Source: Pseudomonadota bacterium (GTDB lineage Bacteria > Pseudomonadota > Gammaproteobacteria > Burkholderiales > SG8-39). Taken from it: a DNA stretch of 13,099 nucleotides. Of the stretch, positions 1 to 7,679 are shown piece after piece (the stretch's first letter is position 1; every line of letters begins with the position of its first letter). The DNA lies in NCBI GenBank assembly GCA_003242425.1, contig QGUL01000011.1, positions 1-13,099 of the forward strand, given 5' to 3'. A model generated the notes under the pieces. It was given only the letters and a program-made list of their open reading frames with translations. It ran no database searches and was not told the origin of the DNA. Made by a program: the position numbers and the translations under genes.

Positions 1-1
1 C

Positions 2-799
2 GGCGTGGATCGCTATCTGACGGCGCAGGGCATCGACTACGGCGCCCTGCTGGTGTTTTCCGCTGTGGTGGGTTTCACCGGGGCGATCATTTCGCTGCTG
101 CTGTCCAAGCCCATGGCCAAGTGGACCACGCGCGCCCAGGTCATCGACGGCAGCGAAAGCGCCGAGACGCGCTGGCTGGTCGATACGGTGCGGCGGCTCG
201 CCGACCGCGCCGGCATCCGCATGCCCGAAGTGGCGATCTACGACGGCGCGCCCAACGCCTTCGCCACCGGCGCGTTCAGGAACTCGGCCCTGGTCGCCGT
301 CTCCACCGGGCTGCTGCGCAGCATGAACCGCGAGGAAGTGGAGGCGGTGCTCGGGCACGAGATCGCCCATGTGGCGAACGGCGACATGGTGACGCTCACG
401 CTTATCCAGGGCGTGGTGAACACCTTCGTGGTGTTCTTCGCCCGCATCGTCGGTCACATCGTGGACAAGGCGGTGTTCCGCACCGAGCGCGGCGTCGGGC
501 CCGGCTTCTACATCACCGTGATCGTGTGCGAGATCGTGTTCGGCCTGCTCGCCTCGATCATCGTCATGTGGTTCTCCCGCCGGCGCGAGTTCCGCGCCGA
601 CCGCGGCTCGGCCGAACTGCTGGGCTCGCCGCAGCCCATGATCGCGGCGCTGCGCCGTCTGGGCGGCATCGAACAGGCCGATCTGCCGGAATCGATCCGC
701 GCGCTGGGCATCAACGACCGTCCGGGCTGGATGGCGCTGTTCTCCAGCCACCCGCCCATCGAAGCGCGCATCGCCGCGCTGCAGCAGTCCCGCGGCTAA
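2..799 (+). CDS. htpX: Membrane zinc metalloprotease HtpX (M48 family), 5' end outside window
   Basis: HtpX is an inner-membrane, cytoplasm-facing protease that degrades damaged or misassembled membrane proteins together with FtsH. Counting from the GTG at position 5, the zinc site HEIAH is at residues 118-122 and the third ligand Glu196 lies in REFRAD. The stretch [20 protein letters not shown] is nearly identical to E. coli HtpX. Hydrophobic segments are at about 14-34, 133-151 and 168-190. The family is about 290 aa and begins with a further membrane segment that is absent here, and the frame stays open to the window edge. The GTG at position 5 (Val in GVDRYL) is therefore internal and the gene is truncated by the window, not broken. 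Its TAA stop (797-799) overlaps the stop of the convergent transporter gene. Identification is secure; the start is not visible. Confidence 0.95.
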   Translation, partial: GVDRYLTAQGIDYGALLVFSAVVGFTGAIISLLLSKPMAKWTTRAQVIDGSESAETRWLVDTVRRLADRAGIRMPEVAIYDGAPNAFATGAFRNSALVAVSTGLLRSMNREEVEAVLGHEIAHVANGDMVTLTLIQGVVNTFVVFFARIVGHIVDKAVFRTERGVGPGFYITVIVCEIVFGLLASIIVMWFSRRREFRADRGSAELLGSPQPMIAALRRLGGIEQADLPESIRALGINDRPGWMALFSSHPPIEARIAALQQSRG

Positions 800-2001
800 T
801 CGCCTGCGCCCGGACGCCGTTCGCGCCGCGGACCGTCCGCCTGCCTCGTCCGCCGCCGCAGCAGGGCGGCGAAGACCAGACCGATCAGTGCGAGCCCCGC
901 GGCGCTCATGCCGAACAGCGCCGCATAGCCGGCGGATGACAACGCCCCGGCAACGAACGTGACGCCGGCCGACTGTCCCAGGAACAGACTCATCGCGAAC
1001 AGCGCGACGGCGGTGCCGCGCGCAGCCGGTGCCATCTGCGTGGCGTGGGTCTGCAGCGTGCTGTGCAGCATGTAGTAGCCGAGCCCGAGCATGATGCAGG
1101 CGACGACGCCGCTCGCCGCGCCGGGCAGCAGCGCGACCAGGGCGAAGCCCGCCGCCAACAGCAGACCGCCCGCGGTCGCCAGACCCGGCTCGCCCAGGCT
1201 GCGTACGAGCCGGGCCGCGCTCGCGGTGTAAAAGAAACCGCCGACGCCGAACGAGGCCATGGTGGCCCCGGCCAGCCAGACCGGCAGGCCGGCCCGCTCG
1301 TGCAGCGAAGTCGGAACGAAAGCGAGCGCGCCGAACACCAGCAGCCCTTCGACCGCCACCAGCGCCAGGATCGCCCTCGCCCACGGCGCGCGCAGGACGA
1401 TCACGTAGCGCTCGAGCATCGGCGTATCCGCGGTCGCGGCGGGGGAACCGGGGTTCGCGCGAGCGGCGCGCACGCCCAGTTGCCAGCCGGTGAGCGCGAA
1501 CACGATCGCCAGCAGCAGGAAAGCCGAACGCCACCCCAGCGTATCGGCGAGCATGCCGCCCATGCTCTGTCCGAGGATGATGCCGACGATCACGCCGTTC
1601 AGGAATTTCGCCAGGGTCGTCTGCCGCGCACCGTAATCGACCGTGTCGCCGATCCAGGCCATCGCCAGCGGAATGATGGCCGCTGCCACCGCACCGGTCG
1701 CAAGCCGCGCGATCTCGAGCAGCCGCAGTCCGGGCGCCAGCGCGCACGCAAGCGACGCAGCCGCGGCGACGAGCGCCGCCCCGGCGATGTAGCGGGCCTT
1801 GCCGATGCGGTCGCCGAGCGAACCGTGCACGAGCTGCGAGACGCCGTAGCCGAGGGTGTAGAGCGTCACCACCCCGGCCGCGCCCGCGGGCGTGGTGCCG
1901 AAGTCGGCCGCGAGCGCCGGCAGCATCGGATCGCAGATCCGCATCGAGACCATGCTCGCGAACGCACCGGCGGCAAGCCAGAAGAGCATCGAACCGGACA
2001 T
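796..2001 (-). CDS. MFS transporter (12-TM, AraJ/YnfM-like efflux type)
   Basis: A 401-aa major facilitator superfamily protein of the inner membrane, most like the sugar/drug efflux branch (AraJ, YnfM). It has about twelve hydrophobic segments and the loop 2-3 signature [12 protein letters not shown] at residues 60-71. The N-terminal stretch [19 protein letters not shown] is typical of this branch. The tail after residue 381 is arginine-rich and cytoplasmic. The substrate cannot be read from the sequence. I chose the ATG at 2001 because the protein homology begins there. The frame is open much further upstream, but that part is antisense-like arginine-rich sequence overlapping the upstream gene; the Shine-Dalgarno before 2001 is poor, so an ATG four codons later is also possible. 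The DUF2520 gene ends 80 bases upstream on the same strand, so the two probably share a transcript. Confidence 0.85.
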   Translation of the reverse strand: MSGSMLFWLAAGAFASMVSMRICDPMLPALAADFGTTPAGAAGVVTLYTLGYGVSQLVHGSLGDRIGKARYIAGAALVAAAASLACALAPGLRLLEIARLATGAVAAAIIPLAMAWIGDTVDYGARQTTLAKFLNGVIVGIILGQSMGGMLADTLGWRSAFLLLAIVFALTGWQLGVRAARANPGSPAATADTPMLERYVIVLRAPWARAILALVAVEGLLVFGALAFVPTSLHERAGLPVWLAGATMASFGVGGFFYTASAARLVRSLGEPGLATAGGLLLAAGFALVALLPGAASGVVACIMLGLGYYMLHSTLQTHATQMAPAARGTAVALFAMSLFLGQSAGVTFVAGALSSAGYAALFGMSAAGLALIGLVFAALLRRRTRQADGPRRERRPGAGD

Positions 2002-2081
2002 CTCGAAACTGGAAGAGAAAACGCCTGCCGGAAGCGGAAGCGCCAACGATACCGGAAGCGCCGCTTTGCGTGGGTGGCGCG

Positions 2082-2954
2082 CTACTCCTTGCCGAGCAGC
2101 TCCGTCAGCGCGGCGCGCTGCGCTTCGGTGAGCGTACCGCGCTCGATCGCCATCGCCAGCGAACGCCGCGCGAGCTGTACGTAGAGCGCATAGGTACGCG
2201 GATGGTCGCGGCGCAGCGCGTCGAGATGGCGCGCGACGGTGCCCGCGTCGCCGCGCGACACCGGTCCCGTCAACGCCTCGACCGTTCCCATCTTCGCCAC
2301 CGAATCGAGCGTGGCGTAGGCGAGCGGCAGCAGCGCTTTCAGCGCCTGCTCGCGCGGCACGCCCAGACGCGTGCGCCACAGCTCCGCCGCCTCGTGCAGC
2401 AGCCCGTCGATGAAGGAGGCGGCGAAGCTTCCCGAGAGGTGGTAGATCGCGCGCGTACCGGGCGGCAGGTGCAGCGGTTCCAGACGCAGCGCGCGTGCCA
2501 TCGTCTCCAGTTCGCCGTAGAGCGGTTCCTCGGCCTCGATCGCCACGGCGCAGCCGGGCAGATTGGCGAGCGCCACCAGCGGATCGGCGAAGGCGTGCAA
2601 GGGATGGAACGCGCCCGTACGCGCCCCCGCGCGTCGCGCCGGTTCGAGCGCGCCGAGCTCGGTGGCACCGCTGCAGTGCACGACCGCCATGTCGGCACGC
2701 CACGCGAGCGAAGCCACGAGCGGCGCGATGGCGTCGTCGGGCACGGTGAGGAAGACGAGCTCGCTCGCATCCACCACCTCCTGCTGGGTGCGGTAGGCGC
2801 GCGCGCCGGGCACCGCCTGCGCGAGCCGCGCGGCCGATTCGAGGGTGCGGCTGGCCAGCGCCGTCACGCGGTAACCGGCGCCGTGCAGGGCGCGCGCAAG
2901 AGTGTTGGCGACCCGGCCGGTGCCGATGAAACCGATTGCGGGAGAGGAGGACAT
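2082..2954 (-). CDS. Rossmann-fold oxidoreductase-like protein with DUF2520 domain
   Basis: A 290-aa soluble protein with an N-terminal NAD(P)-binding Rossmann fold followed by an all-helical DUF2520 domain, the layout of the 6-phosphogluconate dehydrogenase/F420-NADP-reductase-like superfamily. The dinucleotide loop is GFIGTGRVANTLA (residues 8-20). The family hallmark FHPLHAFADP is near residues 116-125 and marks the start of the second domain. The physiological substrate of this family is unknown to me, so no reaction is assigned. The start ATG at 2952-2954 fits the N-terminus of the fold exactly, though no strong Shine-Dalgarno precedes it. A TAGAAT -10-like element lies 28 bases upstream, and the SWIB terminator isolates it from the gene before. 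It probably forms an operon with the downstream MFS transporter. Confidence 0.85.
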   Translation of the reverse strand: MSSSPAIGFIGTGRVANTLARALHGAGYRVTALASRTLESAARLAQAVPGARAYRTQQEVVDASELVFLTVPDDAIAPLVASLAWRADMAVVHCSGATELGALEPARRAGARTGAFHPLHAFADPLVALANLPGCAVAIEAEEPLYGELETMARALRLEPLHLPPGTRAIYHLSGSFAASFIDGLLHEAAELWRTRLGVPREQALKALLPLAYATLDSVAKMGTVEALTGPVSRGDAGTVARHLDALRRDHPRTYALYVQLARRSLAMAIERGTLTEAQRAALTELLGKE

Positions 2955-2981
2955 GGCGCTGCTTCGCGAGGCGGGGCTTTC

Positions 2982-3010
2982 ATTCTAGGCGAGGCGATGC
3001 GCGGCGTCCG
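2982..3010 (-). promoter_or_regulatory. Candidate sigma-70 promoter for the DUF2520/MFS pair
   Basis: On the minus strand TAGAAT (2982-2987) matches the -10 consensus in five of six bases. Seventeen bases upstream lies CGGACG (3005-3010), a weak -35 sharing GAC with the consensus. The element falls between the SWIB terminator and the DUF2520 start, where a promoter is needed. The leader would be about 20 bases. TAGAAT recurs before pdxH and before the glucan synthase gene. Confidence 0.4.
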
Positions 3011-3026
3011 CCGCACCGCCTCCGCC

Positions 3027-3065
3027 AAAAGAAAACGGCCGGCGGGGCCGCGCCCCACCGGCCGT
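3027..3065 (-). terminator. Intrinsic terminator of the SWIB/H1-like gene
   Basis: On the minus strand an 8-bp stem (ACGGCCGG, forward positions 3035-3042 paired with 3058-3065) continues, after one mismatch, into a 5-bp GC stem (3044-3048/3052-3056) with a three-base loop. It is followed directly by TTTTCTTTT. It begins 20 bases after the SWIB stop codon. This is a very stable, canonical Rho-independent terminator and should stop SWIB transcripts before the DUF2520 gene. Confidence 0.92.
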
Positions 3066-3084
3066 CCGACAGCTCGTATCCAGC

Positions 3085-3522
3085 TCAGCTCAGGTGCTTG
3101 TTGACCAGCTTGGTCATCTCGAACATCGACACCTGCTTCTTGCCGCCGAACAGTTCCTTCAGCTTGTCGTCGGCGTTGATCATCCGCTTGTTCACGGAAT
3201 CCTGGAGCTTGTTCTTCTTGATGTAGGTCCAGATTTTCTTCGTGATTTCCGTGCGGGGCTGGGCGGCGCTGCCGATGATGGCCGCGAGCGCGGGGCTCGG
3301 CGTCATCGCCTTCATGAAGGCCGGATTCGGCTTACGCTTGGCCGCGGTCTTCTTTTTCTTCGCCGCGACTTTCTTCTTCGGTGCTGCCTTCTTCACCACC
3401 TTCTTCTTGGCCACGACCTTCTTGGCGGGCTTCTTCTTGGCTGCGGTCACCTTCTTAGCGGGTTTCTTCTTGGCAGCAGTCTTCTTCGCGGTCGCTTTCT
3501 TCGCGGGCTTCTTTGTTGCCAT
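3085..3522 (-). CDS. SWIB/MDM2-domain protein with histone H1-like lysine-rich tail
   Basis: A 145-aa basic protein in two parts. Residues 2-65 are a low-complexity tail of repeated KKPAKK/KKVVAKK units (Lys, Ala, Pro, Val), resembling the C-terminal tail of histone H1 and likely binding DNA non-specifically. Residues about 68-145 form a SWIB domain, with ALAAIIG, TEITKKIWTYIKKNKLQD, INADDKLKELF and VSMFEMTKLVNKHLS in the expected order. SWIB domains are known from eukaryotic SWI/SNF and from chlamydial and proteobacterial small proteins; here a nucleoid-associated or chromatin-like role is inferred. The frame is open upstream, but the ATG at 3520-3522 is chosen because GGAGG stands seven bases before it and the tail starts there. 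It is monocistronic, ending at a strong terminator. Its lysine-heavy composition differs sharply from the arginine-rich neighbours. Confidence 0.93.
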   Translation of the reverse strand: MATKKPAKKATAKKTAAKKKPAKKVTAAKKKPAKKVVAKKKVVKKAAPKKKVAAKKKKTAAKRKPNPAFMKAMTPSPALAAIIGSAAQPRTEITKKIWTYIKKNKLQDSVNKRMINADDKLKELFGGKKQVSMFEMTKLVNKHLS

Positions 3523-3529
3523 CCTTAAA

Positions 3530-3534
3530 CCTCC
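3530..3534 (-). promoter_or_regulatory. Ribosome binding site fixing the SWIB gene start
   Basis: Minus-strand GGAGG is spaced seven bases from the ATG at 3522. It selects this start over the upstream in-frame ATG near 3669, whose extra residues look non-coding. Confidence 0.8.
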
Positions 3535-3597
3535 ACTTTGCGTGTTTTGATCATCGATCTCTGCGTACCGCCCAGAGCAAGCGGGCTTGGCGACGAG

Positions 3598-3626
3598 AGA
3601 ATGCACATTCGAAGGCATTCGCGCAA
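3598..3626 (-). promoter_or_regulatory. Weak promoter candidate of the SWIB gene with overlapping inverted repeat
   Basis: Minus-strand TTGCGC (3621-3626) and CATTCT (3598-3603) are 17 bases apart. The match to sigma-70 is poor, especially at -10. The perfect inverted repeat GAATG-N2-CATTC (3599-3610) overlaps the -10, as an operator would. The 3523-3805 gap holds nothing better that I can see. Confidence 0.25.
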
Positions 3627-3805
3627 GCGGATTTTGAGTGTTTTTCCCTCTGGCGTAGCGGTGTCGCAACAGGGAAGCGCGCCTCGATTTCGCTCTTGGA
3701 TCGGCGTCCAGTGTGGATTCATCCAGTCACGGCTCCCTGCCGGCGAAGGCGAACCCCTCCGGGAGACGGCCGGCGATGAGAGTTTCCCTCTCCGTAAGCG
3801 CCGCC

Positions 3806-4756
3806 TCAGTGCGCGCCGCGGCTGTCGAGCCACACGCCCAGTCCCTGGGCGTTGAGTTCGACGTCGGTGCCGTACACGGCCATGACCGCCTCGTCGGAGA
3901 GACGGGTGCCGTAGCGGCGCGCCTCCTCCAGTAGCAGTTTGCGTACCCCCTCGTAGAGCAGCCGCGGTCGCTCTTCGCCGGCGTCGGCGACCTCGAGCGC
4001 GAGCGCCACGTGGGCGTCGATCAGACGGTGCAGGTCCGCTGTCCTGGCGTGCGGGTGGTAGAGCGCGCTGTAGTGCGTCACATAGACGACGTCGCGCGCC
4101 AGGGCGGCGATGCGGTCGATGGAGCGGTGATAGGCCTCGGGCTCGAATTGCACCGGGCTGGTGGTGGGGAAGAGGAACTGCCGCCCGTCCTCGTCCAGTT
4201 CGCGGTAGGACAGCCCGAAGGTGTCGCCCGCGAACACGCAGCCCGAACGCTCGTCGTGAACGACGATGTGGTGGCGGGCATGACCGGGCGTCTCGTAGAG
4301 GCGCAGCACGCGTCCCGCGAGGGAGAGCTCCAGACCGTCGGGCGCGGGCAGGATGCGCGCCTCCGGGACGGGCAGGATGTCGCCGTAGAGCCGGCGGGCG
4401 GTCTCCTCCCCGTAGACGGCGATGGTGCCTTCGACGAGCTTGCGCGGATCGGCCATGTGCCGCACGCCGCGCGGATGGACCACGAGCTGCGCATTCGGCA
4501 GAGCCCGCATGAGCGCCCCCGCGCCGCCCGCGTGGTCGAGATGGATGTGGGTGAGGATGACGTAGTCGACGGCTTCCGCGCCCAGCCCCTTGGCGGCCAG
4601 TGCGCCGAGGATCGCCGGCACTGAATGCTGGGTGCCGGTATCGACGATCGCCGCCCGCCCGCCTTCGACGATGAGGTGGATGGCGTCGAGCTGCGGACGC
4701 ACGAAACCCGAATCCACGGCGCTGATGCCGTGCGCGTAATCGATGATCGCTGGCAT
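3806..4756 (-). CDS. Metallo-beta-lactamase-fold hydrolase
   Basis: A 316-aa cytosolic MBL-superfamily hydrolase. All metal ligands are present: HIHLDH at residues 70-75, His159 in ETPGHA, Asp178 in AGDTF and His228 in VTHYS, which implies a dinuclear metal site. The tail beyond about residue 240 is helical and may form a small extra domain. Glyoxalase-II-like thioesterases, lactonases and other hydrolases share this core, and I cannot tell which substrate is used. The start ATG (4754-4756) is favoured by GGGAGG seven bases upstream, although the frame is open further and would run into pdxH. It is divergent from pdxH, with 97 bases between the starts. No convincing terminator follows it; a short GAGAG/CTCTC hairpin at 3778-3792 lacks a T-run. 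Confidence 0.9.
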   Translation of the reverse strand: MPAIIDYAHGISAVDSGFVRPQLDAIHLIVEGGRAAIVDTGTQHSVPAILGALAAKGLGAEAVDYVILTHIHLDHAGGAGALMRALPNAQLVVHPRGVRHMADPRKLVEGTIAVYGEETARRLYGDILPVPEARILPAPDGLELSLAGRVLRLYETPGHARHHIVVHDERSGCVFAGDTFGLSYRELDEDGRQFLFPTTSPVQFEPEAYHRSIDRIAALARDVVYVTHYSALYHPHARTADLHRLIDAHVALALEVADAGEERPRLLYEGVRKLLLEEARRYGTRLSDEAVMAVYGTDVELNAQGLGVWLDSRGAH

Positions 4757-4782
4757 GCTCTTTCCTCCCGGCAGGTGTTGCG

Positions 4783-4788
4783 ATTGTA
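4783..4788 (-). promoter_or_regulatory. -10-like element for the MBL hydrolase gene
   Basis: Minus-strand TACAAT (five of six consensus bases) lies 27 bases upstream of the MBL start. No recognisable -35 is found at 16-18 bases. It stands back to back with the pdxH -10 candidate. Confidence 0.35.
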
Positions 4789-4818
4789 GAAGGCCGGGCC
4801 GCGAAGCGCGCGGCTGGG

Positions 4819-4824
4819 TAGAAT
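4819..4824 (+). promoter_or_regulatory. -10-like element for pdxH
   Basis: TAGAAT (five of six consensus bases) lies 30 bases before the pdxH ATG. The -35 position is GC-only and unconvincing, so activator help or a degenerate -35 would be needed. Confidence 0.4.
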
Positions 4825-4853
4825 CCCTTCCTTCCCAACAGTCGACCGCTTCC

Positions 4854-5486
4854 ATGGACATCGCCCAGTTACGCATCGAATACACCCGTGCCGCGCTCGA
4901 CGAGACCCATGTCGCCGCCGATCCCTACACCCAGTTCTCGCGCTGGCTCGACGAGGCGATCCGGGCCGAGCTGCCCGAGCCCACGGCCATGACGCTCGCC
5001 ACCGCCGATGCCGCGGGGCGTCCTTCCGCGCGCGTCGTGCTGTTGAAGGGCGTGGACGCACAAGGCCTCTCCTTCTACACCAACTACGAGAGCCGCAAGG
5101 GGCAGGAGCTCGCTGCCAATCCCCATGCCGCCCTGCTGTTCTACTGGGCGGAGCTGGAACGCCAGGTGCGCATTGAAGGACGGGTCGAGCGCGTGCCGGC
5201 GGAGGAATCGGACGCCTACTACCGCAGCCGCCCGCTCGGCAGCCGCATCGGCGCCTGGGCTTCGCCGCAAAGCCGCGTGCTGCCCAGCCGCGAATGGCTG
5301 GAGGAACGGGTGCGGCAGATGAGCGTGGAGCACGGCGAAGATCCCGCGCGCCCGCCGCACTGGGGCGGCTACCGCCTCATCCCCGACAGTTTCGAGTTCT
5401 GGCAGGGCAGGCCGAGCCGCCTGCACGACCGTCTGCGCTTCCGCCGCGAAGGCGCCGGCTGGAAGCTGGAGCGTCTCGCCCCGTGA
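4854..5486 (+). CDS. pdxH: Pyridoxine/pyridoxamine 5'-phosphate oxidase
   Basis: The FMN-dependent cytosolic enzyme that oxidises pyridoxine 5'-phosphate or pyridoxamine 5'-phosphate to pyridoxal 5'-phosphate, the last step of vitamin B6 synthesis and salvage. The 210-aa length fits the family (about 210-220). Seen motifs are RVVLLKG (60-66) and SRKGQEL (80-86) of the FMN-binding barrel, [14 protein letters not shown] (128-141), and the C-terminal dimerisation/active-site block [20 protein letters not shown] with RLHDR ending at residue 193. The ATG at 4854 is chosen because the family N-terminus begins there; upstream codons (to 4743) overlap the divergent MBL gene. No clear Shine-Dalgarno is visible. 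The GH17 gene follows after 58 bases and may be co-transcribed, but a functional link is not obvious. Confidence 0.97.
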   Translation: MDIAQLRIEYTRAALDETHVAADPYTQFSRWLDEAIRAELPEPTAMTLATADAAGRPSARVVLLKGVDAQGLSFYTNYESRKGQELAANPHAALLFYWAELERQVRIEGRVERVPAEESDAYYRSRPLGSRIGAWASPQSRVLPSREWLEERVRQMSVEHGEDPARPPHWGGYRLIPDSFEFWQGRPSRLHDRLRFRREGAGWKLERLAP

Positions 5487-5544
5487 GCGCGGGCGGGCGT
5501 GGCGGTTGCTCGGCGGCCCGGCACCGGAAACGGGAGAAGAACGA

Positions 5545-7215
5545 ATGCGCGCAGTGATCGTCGCGGTGCTGGCCGTGGCCGCCATGGCCGCTTTCGCCTA
5601 CTGGTGGCAGCTCGGACGCCCGGTCGAACTGACCGACGCCGCCGAGGAACGCTTCCAGTGCGTGTCCTACGCCCCTTACCGCCGCCCGGGGCACACGCCG
5701 TTCAATAAAGGCTTGGTGATCTCGCCTTCGCAGATCGAGGCCGATCTCGCCATCCTGTCCCGTCACACCGACTGCGTGCGCATCTACTCCGTCGATCAGG
5801 GCTTGTCCGAGGTGCCGCGCATCGCGCGTAAGTTCGGCATGAAGGTGCTGCTCGGCATCTGGATCGGTCCGGACGACGAGAAGAACGAACTGGAGCTGGA
5901 ACGCGCGCTCGGGATCATCAAACGCGACGCCGACGCGATCCGCGCGGTCATCGTCGGCAACGAGGTGTTGCTGCGCAAGGACCAGTCGCCGCGCTCGCTG
6001 CGCGCTTACATCGAGCGGGTGCGGCGCGCCACCAATCTGCCGGTGACCTACGCCGACGTGTGGGAGTTCTGGTTGCGCTATCCCGAGGTCGCGGAGTCGG
6101 TCTCCTTCATCACCATCCACATCCTGCCGTACTGGGAGGACGATCCGGCGCCCATCGATCTGGCCATCGAGCACGTGGTGGCGGTGCACGAACGCGTGCA
6201 GCGCGCTTTCCCGGGACACAGGATCTTCATCGGCGAGACGGGCTGGCCGAGCGCCGGACGCAACCGCGACGGCGCCCAGCCCAGCCGCGTGAACCAGGCG
6301 CGTTTCATCCGCGAGTTCATCAACGCCGCGCGCCTGCACCGTTTCGACTACAACCTCATCGAAGCCTTCGATCAGCCCTGGAAGCGTCGCCTGGAAGGCA
6401 CGGTCGGCGGCTACTGGGGGCTCTACAGCGCCGACGGCAGACAGAAGTTCCCTTTCAGCGGGCCGGTGATCGAACAGCCGGAGTGGCTGCGCGCGGTCGC
6501 CGCCGGCGTGGCGGGCGCGGTGGTGCTCCTGCTCGCGGCCTGGTCGAACGGCCCGCGTCCCGGCGGGCTGACGGTGATCGCGCTGCTGCTCGCCGGTTTC
6601 GCCTGCGGCTGCACGCTCGCCGGGCAATGGCAGGCGATCGAACACTCCAGCCGCGATTCGCTGGAGTGGTTCGTCACCGGCTTCTATTCGCTGTGCGCGC
6701 TGTGGCTGGCGGTCAGGCTGGCGCAGGCGCTCAACCGCTGGTTCGAGATCGGCGCCACGCCGCGCCCGGCGCCTTTCGCTGCGCTGGTACGCTGGTTCGC
6801 CACCAACGAGGACACCTACCGGCCGCTGGAACGCTCGCTCGGGCTGCTGCGCACGGTGTTCCTGTTCGGCATGGCCGCGGTCTGCCTGCTGCACGTCTTT
6901 GATCCGCGCTACCGCGATTTCCCGCTCGCGCTCTACACCATCCCGGCACTCGGCTACGCGCTGCTCTCCTGGACGGCGCTCGCCCCGCCCCACACGGCCA
7001 TGCGCGACCGGCGGCCGCACCTGCAGGTCGAGGAACGCTGGATGGCGTACTGGCTGCTGCCGGCGGCGGCTTGGATCGCGGTCTACGAAGGCCCCTACAA
7101 CCCGCACGCCATGTGGTGGAGCGCGCTATGCGTAGTCTTCTCGCTCGCCGTGCTGCTGCCCGAATTCGTCGCCACGCGCCGGCGCCGTTACGCGGGCCAG
7201 CGTCAGCACGCTTAG
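5545..7215 (+). CDS. Membrane-bound GH17 beta-glucan transferase/hydrolase (NdvC-like)
   Basis: A 556-aa inner-membrane protein. Residues 4-21 are a signal anchor. About 35-310 form a GH17 (beta-1,3-glucanase clan A) domain, probably periplasmic, with acid/base Glu140 in VGNE and nucleophile Glu231 in GETGWPS. IHILPYW and EAFDQPWK are further GH17-subgroup hallmarks. About seven hydrophobic segments follow (317-333, 341-360, 374-393, 431-452, 460-480, 499-515, 522-542). Architecture and mass (about 62 kDa) resemble Bradyrhizobium NdvC, needed for normal cyclic beta-(1,3)(1,6)-glucan. Proteobacterial GH17 enzymes of this kind are known to act as transglucosylases, so branching or chain transfer is a likelier role than degradation; that is inference. 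Start chosen at 5545 for the GGGAGAAG Shine-Dalgarno and the anchor. Its 3' end overlaps the convergent membrane-protein gene by 90 bases. The GH17 domain is clearly homologous to that of the downstream synthase. Confidence 0.88.
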   Translation: MRAVIVAVLAVAAMAAFAYWWQLGRPVELTDAAEERFQCVSYAPYRRPGHTPFNKGLVISPSQIEADLAILSRHTDCVRIYSVDQGLSEVPRIARKFGMKVLLGIWIGPDDEKNELELERALGIIKRDADAIRAVIVGNEVLLRKDQSPRSLRAYIERVRRATNLPVTYADVWEFWLRYPEVAESVSFITIHILPYWEDDPAPIDLAIEHVVAVHERVQRAFPGHRIFIGETGWPSAGRNRDGAQPSRVNQARFIREFINAARLHRFDYNLIEAFDQPWKRRLEGTVGGYWGLYSADGRQKFPFSGPVIEQPEWLRAVAAGVAGAVVLLLAAWSNGPRPGGLTVIALLLAGFACGCTLAGQWQAIEHSSRDSLEWFVTGFYSLCALWLAVRLAQALNRWFEIGATPRPAPFAALVRWFATNEDTYRPLERSLGLLRTVFLFGMAAVCLLHVFDPRYRDFPLALYTIPALGYALLSWTALAPPHTAMRDRRPHLQVEERWMAYWLLPAAAWIAVYEGPYNPHAMWWSALCVVFSLAVLLPEFVATRRRRYAGQRQHA

Positions 7216-7521
7216 CAGGAAGCCGATCGCCGCGTAGTCGTAGCAGTACAGCACCAGACCGGCCACGCCGAGGCACGCGCCGGCGAGCGCAAGACCGAAG
7301 CGCCGGATGAACAGTGACAGCGCGCCGACGAGCAGCGCAGCGTAGCCGATGCCGTTGAAAGCGAAGCTCGCGATCAGGGCGGCGCGCAACCGGCAGGCGA
7401 GCGTCGCCTCGTTGGCGCGGCAGAACTCGCCGTACTCGAAAGGCTCGATCCAGAGGTAGCGGGCAGCCAGCGCCGCCGCCAGCACGACTGCGATCGTTCC
7501 GAAGGCCTTGAATCTTCGCAT
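7126..7521 (-). CDS. Small four-helix membrane protein, function unknown
   Basis: A 131-aa protein I do not recognise. Hydrophobic segments lie at about 6-21, 47-71, 76-95 and 97-110, so it is probably a polytopic inner-membrane protein with a short hydrophilic C-terminal tail. Three cysteines (Cys34, Cys43, Cys83) and the loop WIEPFEYGEFCRAN between helices one and two are notable. Coding is supported by strong G/C at third codon positions over the whole frame and by GGGGACAG just before the ATG at 7519-7521. Longer starts up to 7728 exist but lack hydrophobic or family-like sequence. It lies opposite and between the two glucan genes, and its last 29 codons are antisense to the end of the GH17 gene. 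An accessory role in glucan synthesis is possible but not shown. Confidence 0.7.
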   Translation of the reverse strand: MRRFKAFGTIAVVLAAALAARYLWIEPFEYGEFCRANEATLACRLRAALIASFAFNGIGYAALLVGALSLFIRRFGLALAGACLGVAGLVLYCYDYAAIGFLLSVLTLARVTAPARGDEFGQQHGEREDYA

Positions 7522-7532
7522 TCTGTCCCCAA

Positions 7533-7552
7533 GTGTCGCCGCTGCCCGACAC
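7533..7552. repeat. Inverted repeat GTGTCG-N8-CGACAC (copy 1)
   Basis: A perfect 6-bp inverted repeat with an 8-base spacer, 12 bases upstream of the small membrane-protein start and upstream of the candidate synthase promoter. The same half-sites at the same spacing recur at 12919-12938 upstream of the DUF481 gene. It may be an operator or an RNA hairpin. Confidence 0.4.
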
Positions 7553-7594
7553 CGTTTCTGCGTCGGCGCCATATTTCTGCCACGATTGCGTCCA

Positions 7595-7600
7595 TAGAAT
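7595..7600 (+). promoter_or_regulatory. -10-like element for the glucan synthase gene
   Basis: TAGAAT (five of six consensus bases) in the intergenic region between the divergent membrane-protein and synthase genes. The -35 position (TATTTC, 17 bases upstream) is weak. Transcription from here would give a leader of about 143 bases. Confidence 0.35.
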
Positions 7601-7608
7601 ACGCGAAC

Positions 7609-7624
7609 CGTCTCGGACGAGACG
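7609..7624. promoter_or_regulatory. Perfect 16-base inverted repeat at the putative +1, possible operator
   Basis: CGTCTCG-GA-CGAGACG is a perfect inverted repeat with a two-base centre, starting eight bases after the -10-like TAGAAT. The placement suits a repressor site; the two-base loop makes an RNA hairpin less likely. Confidence 0.4.
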
Positions 7625-7679
7625 AGTCGTATGCGCCGTAGGCAAGTTTCCTGCAGCGCTGTGGTCTCGCTGCGTGCTC

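Noticed and set aside
796..2703. MFS transporter with a 234-residue N-terminal extension
   Set aside because: The extension is an out-of-frame reading of the DUF2520 gene and is arginine-rich low-complexity sequence.
1045..3104. Plus-strand frames opposite the MFS and DUF2520 genes
   Set aside because: Composition is dominated by Arg/Gln/His, as expected for antisense of GC-rich genes, with no domain seen.
3721..3805. Possible riboswitch or terminator in the GC-rich repeats after the MBL gene
   Set aside because: Several short complementary stretches exist (GCCGGC twice, CTCCC/GGGAG, GAGAG/CTCTC), but no T-run and no known riboswitch core could be recognised.
3525..4838. Long minus-strand frame over the MBL gene and the gap after it
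   Set aside because: Arginine-rich and without motifs. The MBL fold with all metal ligands is in another frame.
7533..7552. Reading the inverted repeat as a NifA upstream activator site
   Set aside because: NifA sites are TGT-N10-ACA. Here the TGT to ACA spacing is twelve bases, and no -24/-12 sigma-54 promoter was noticed.
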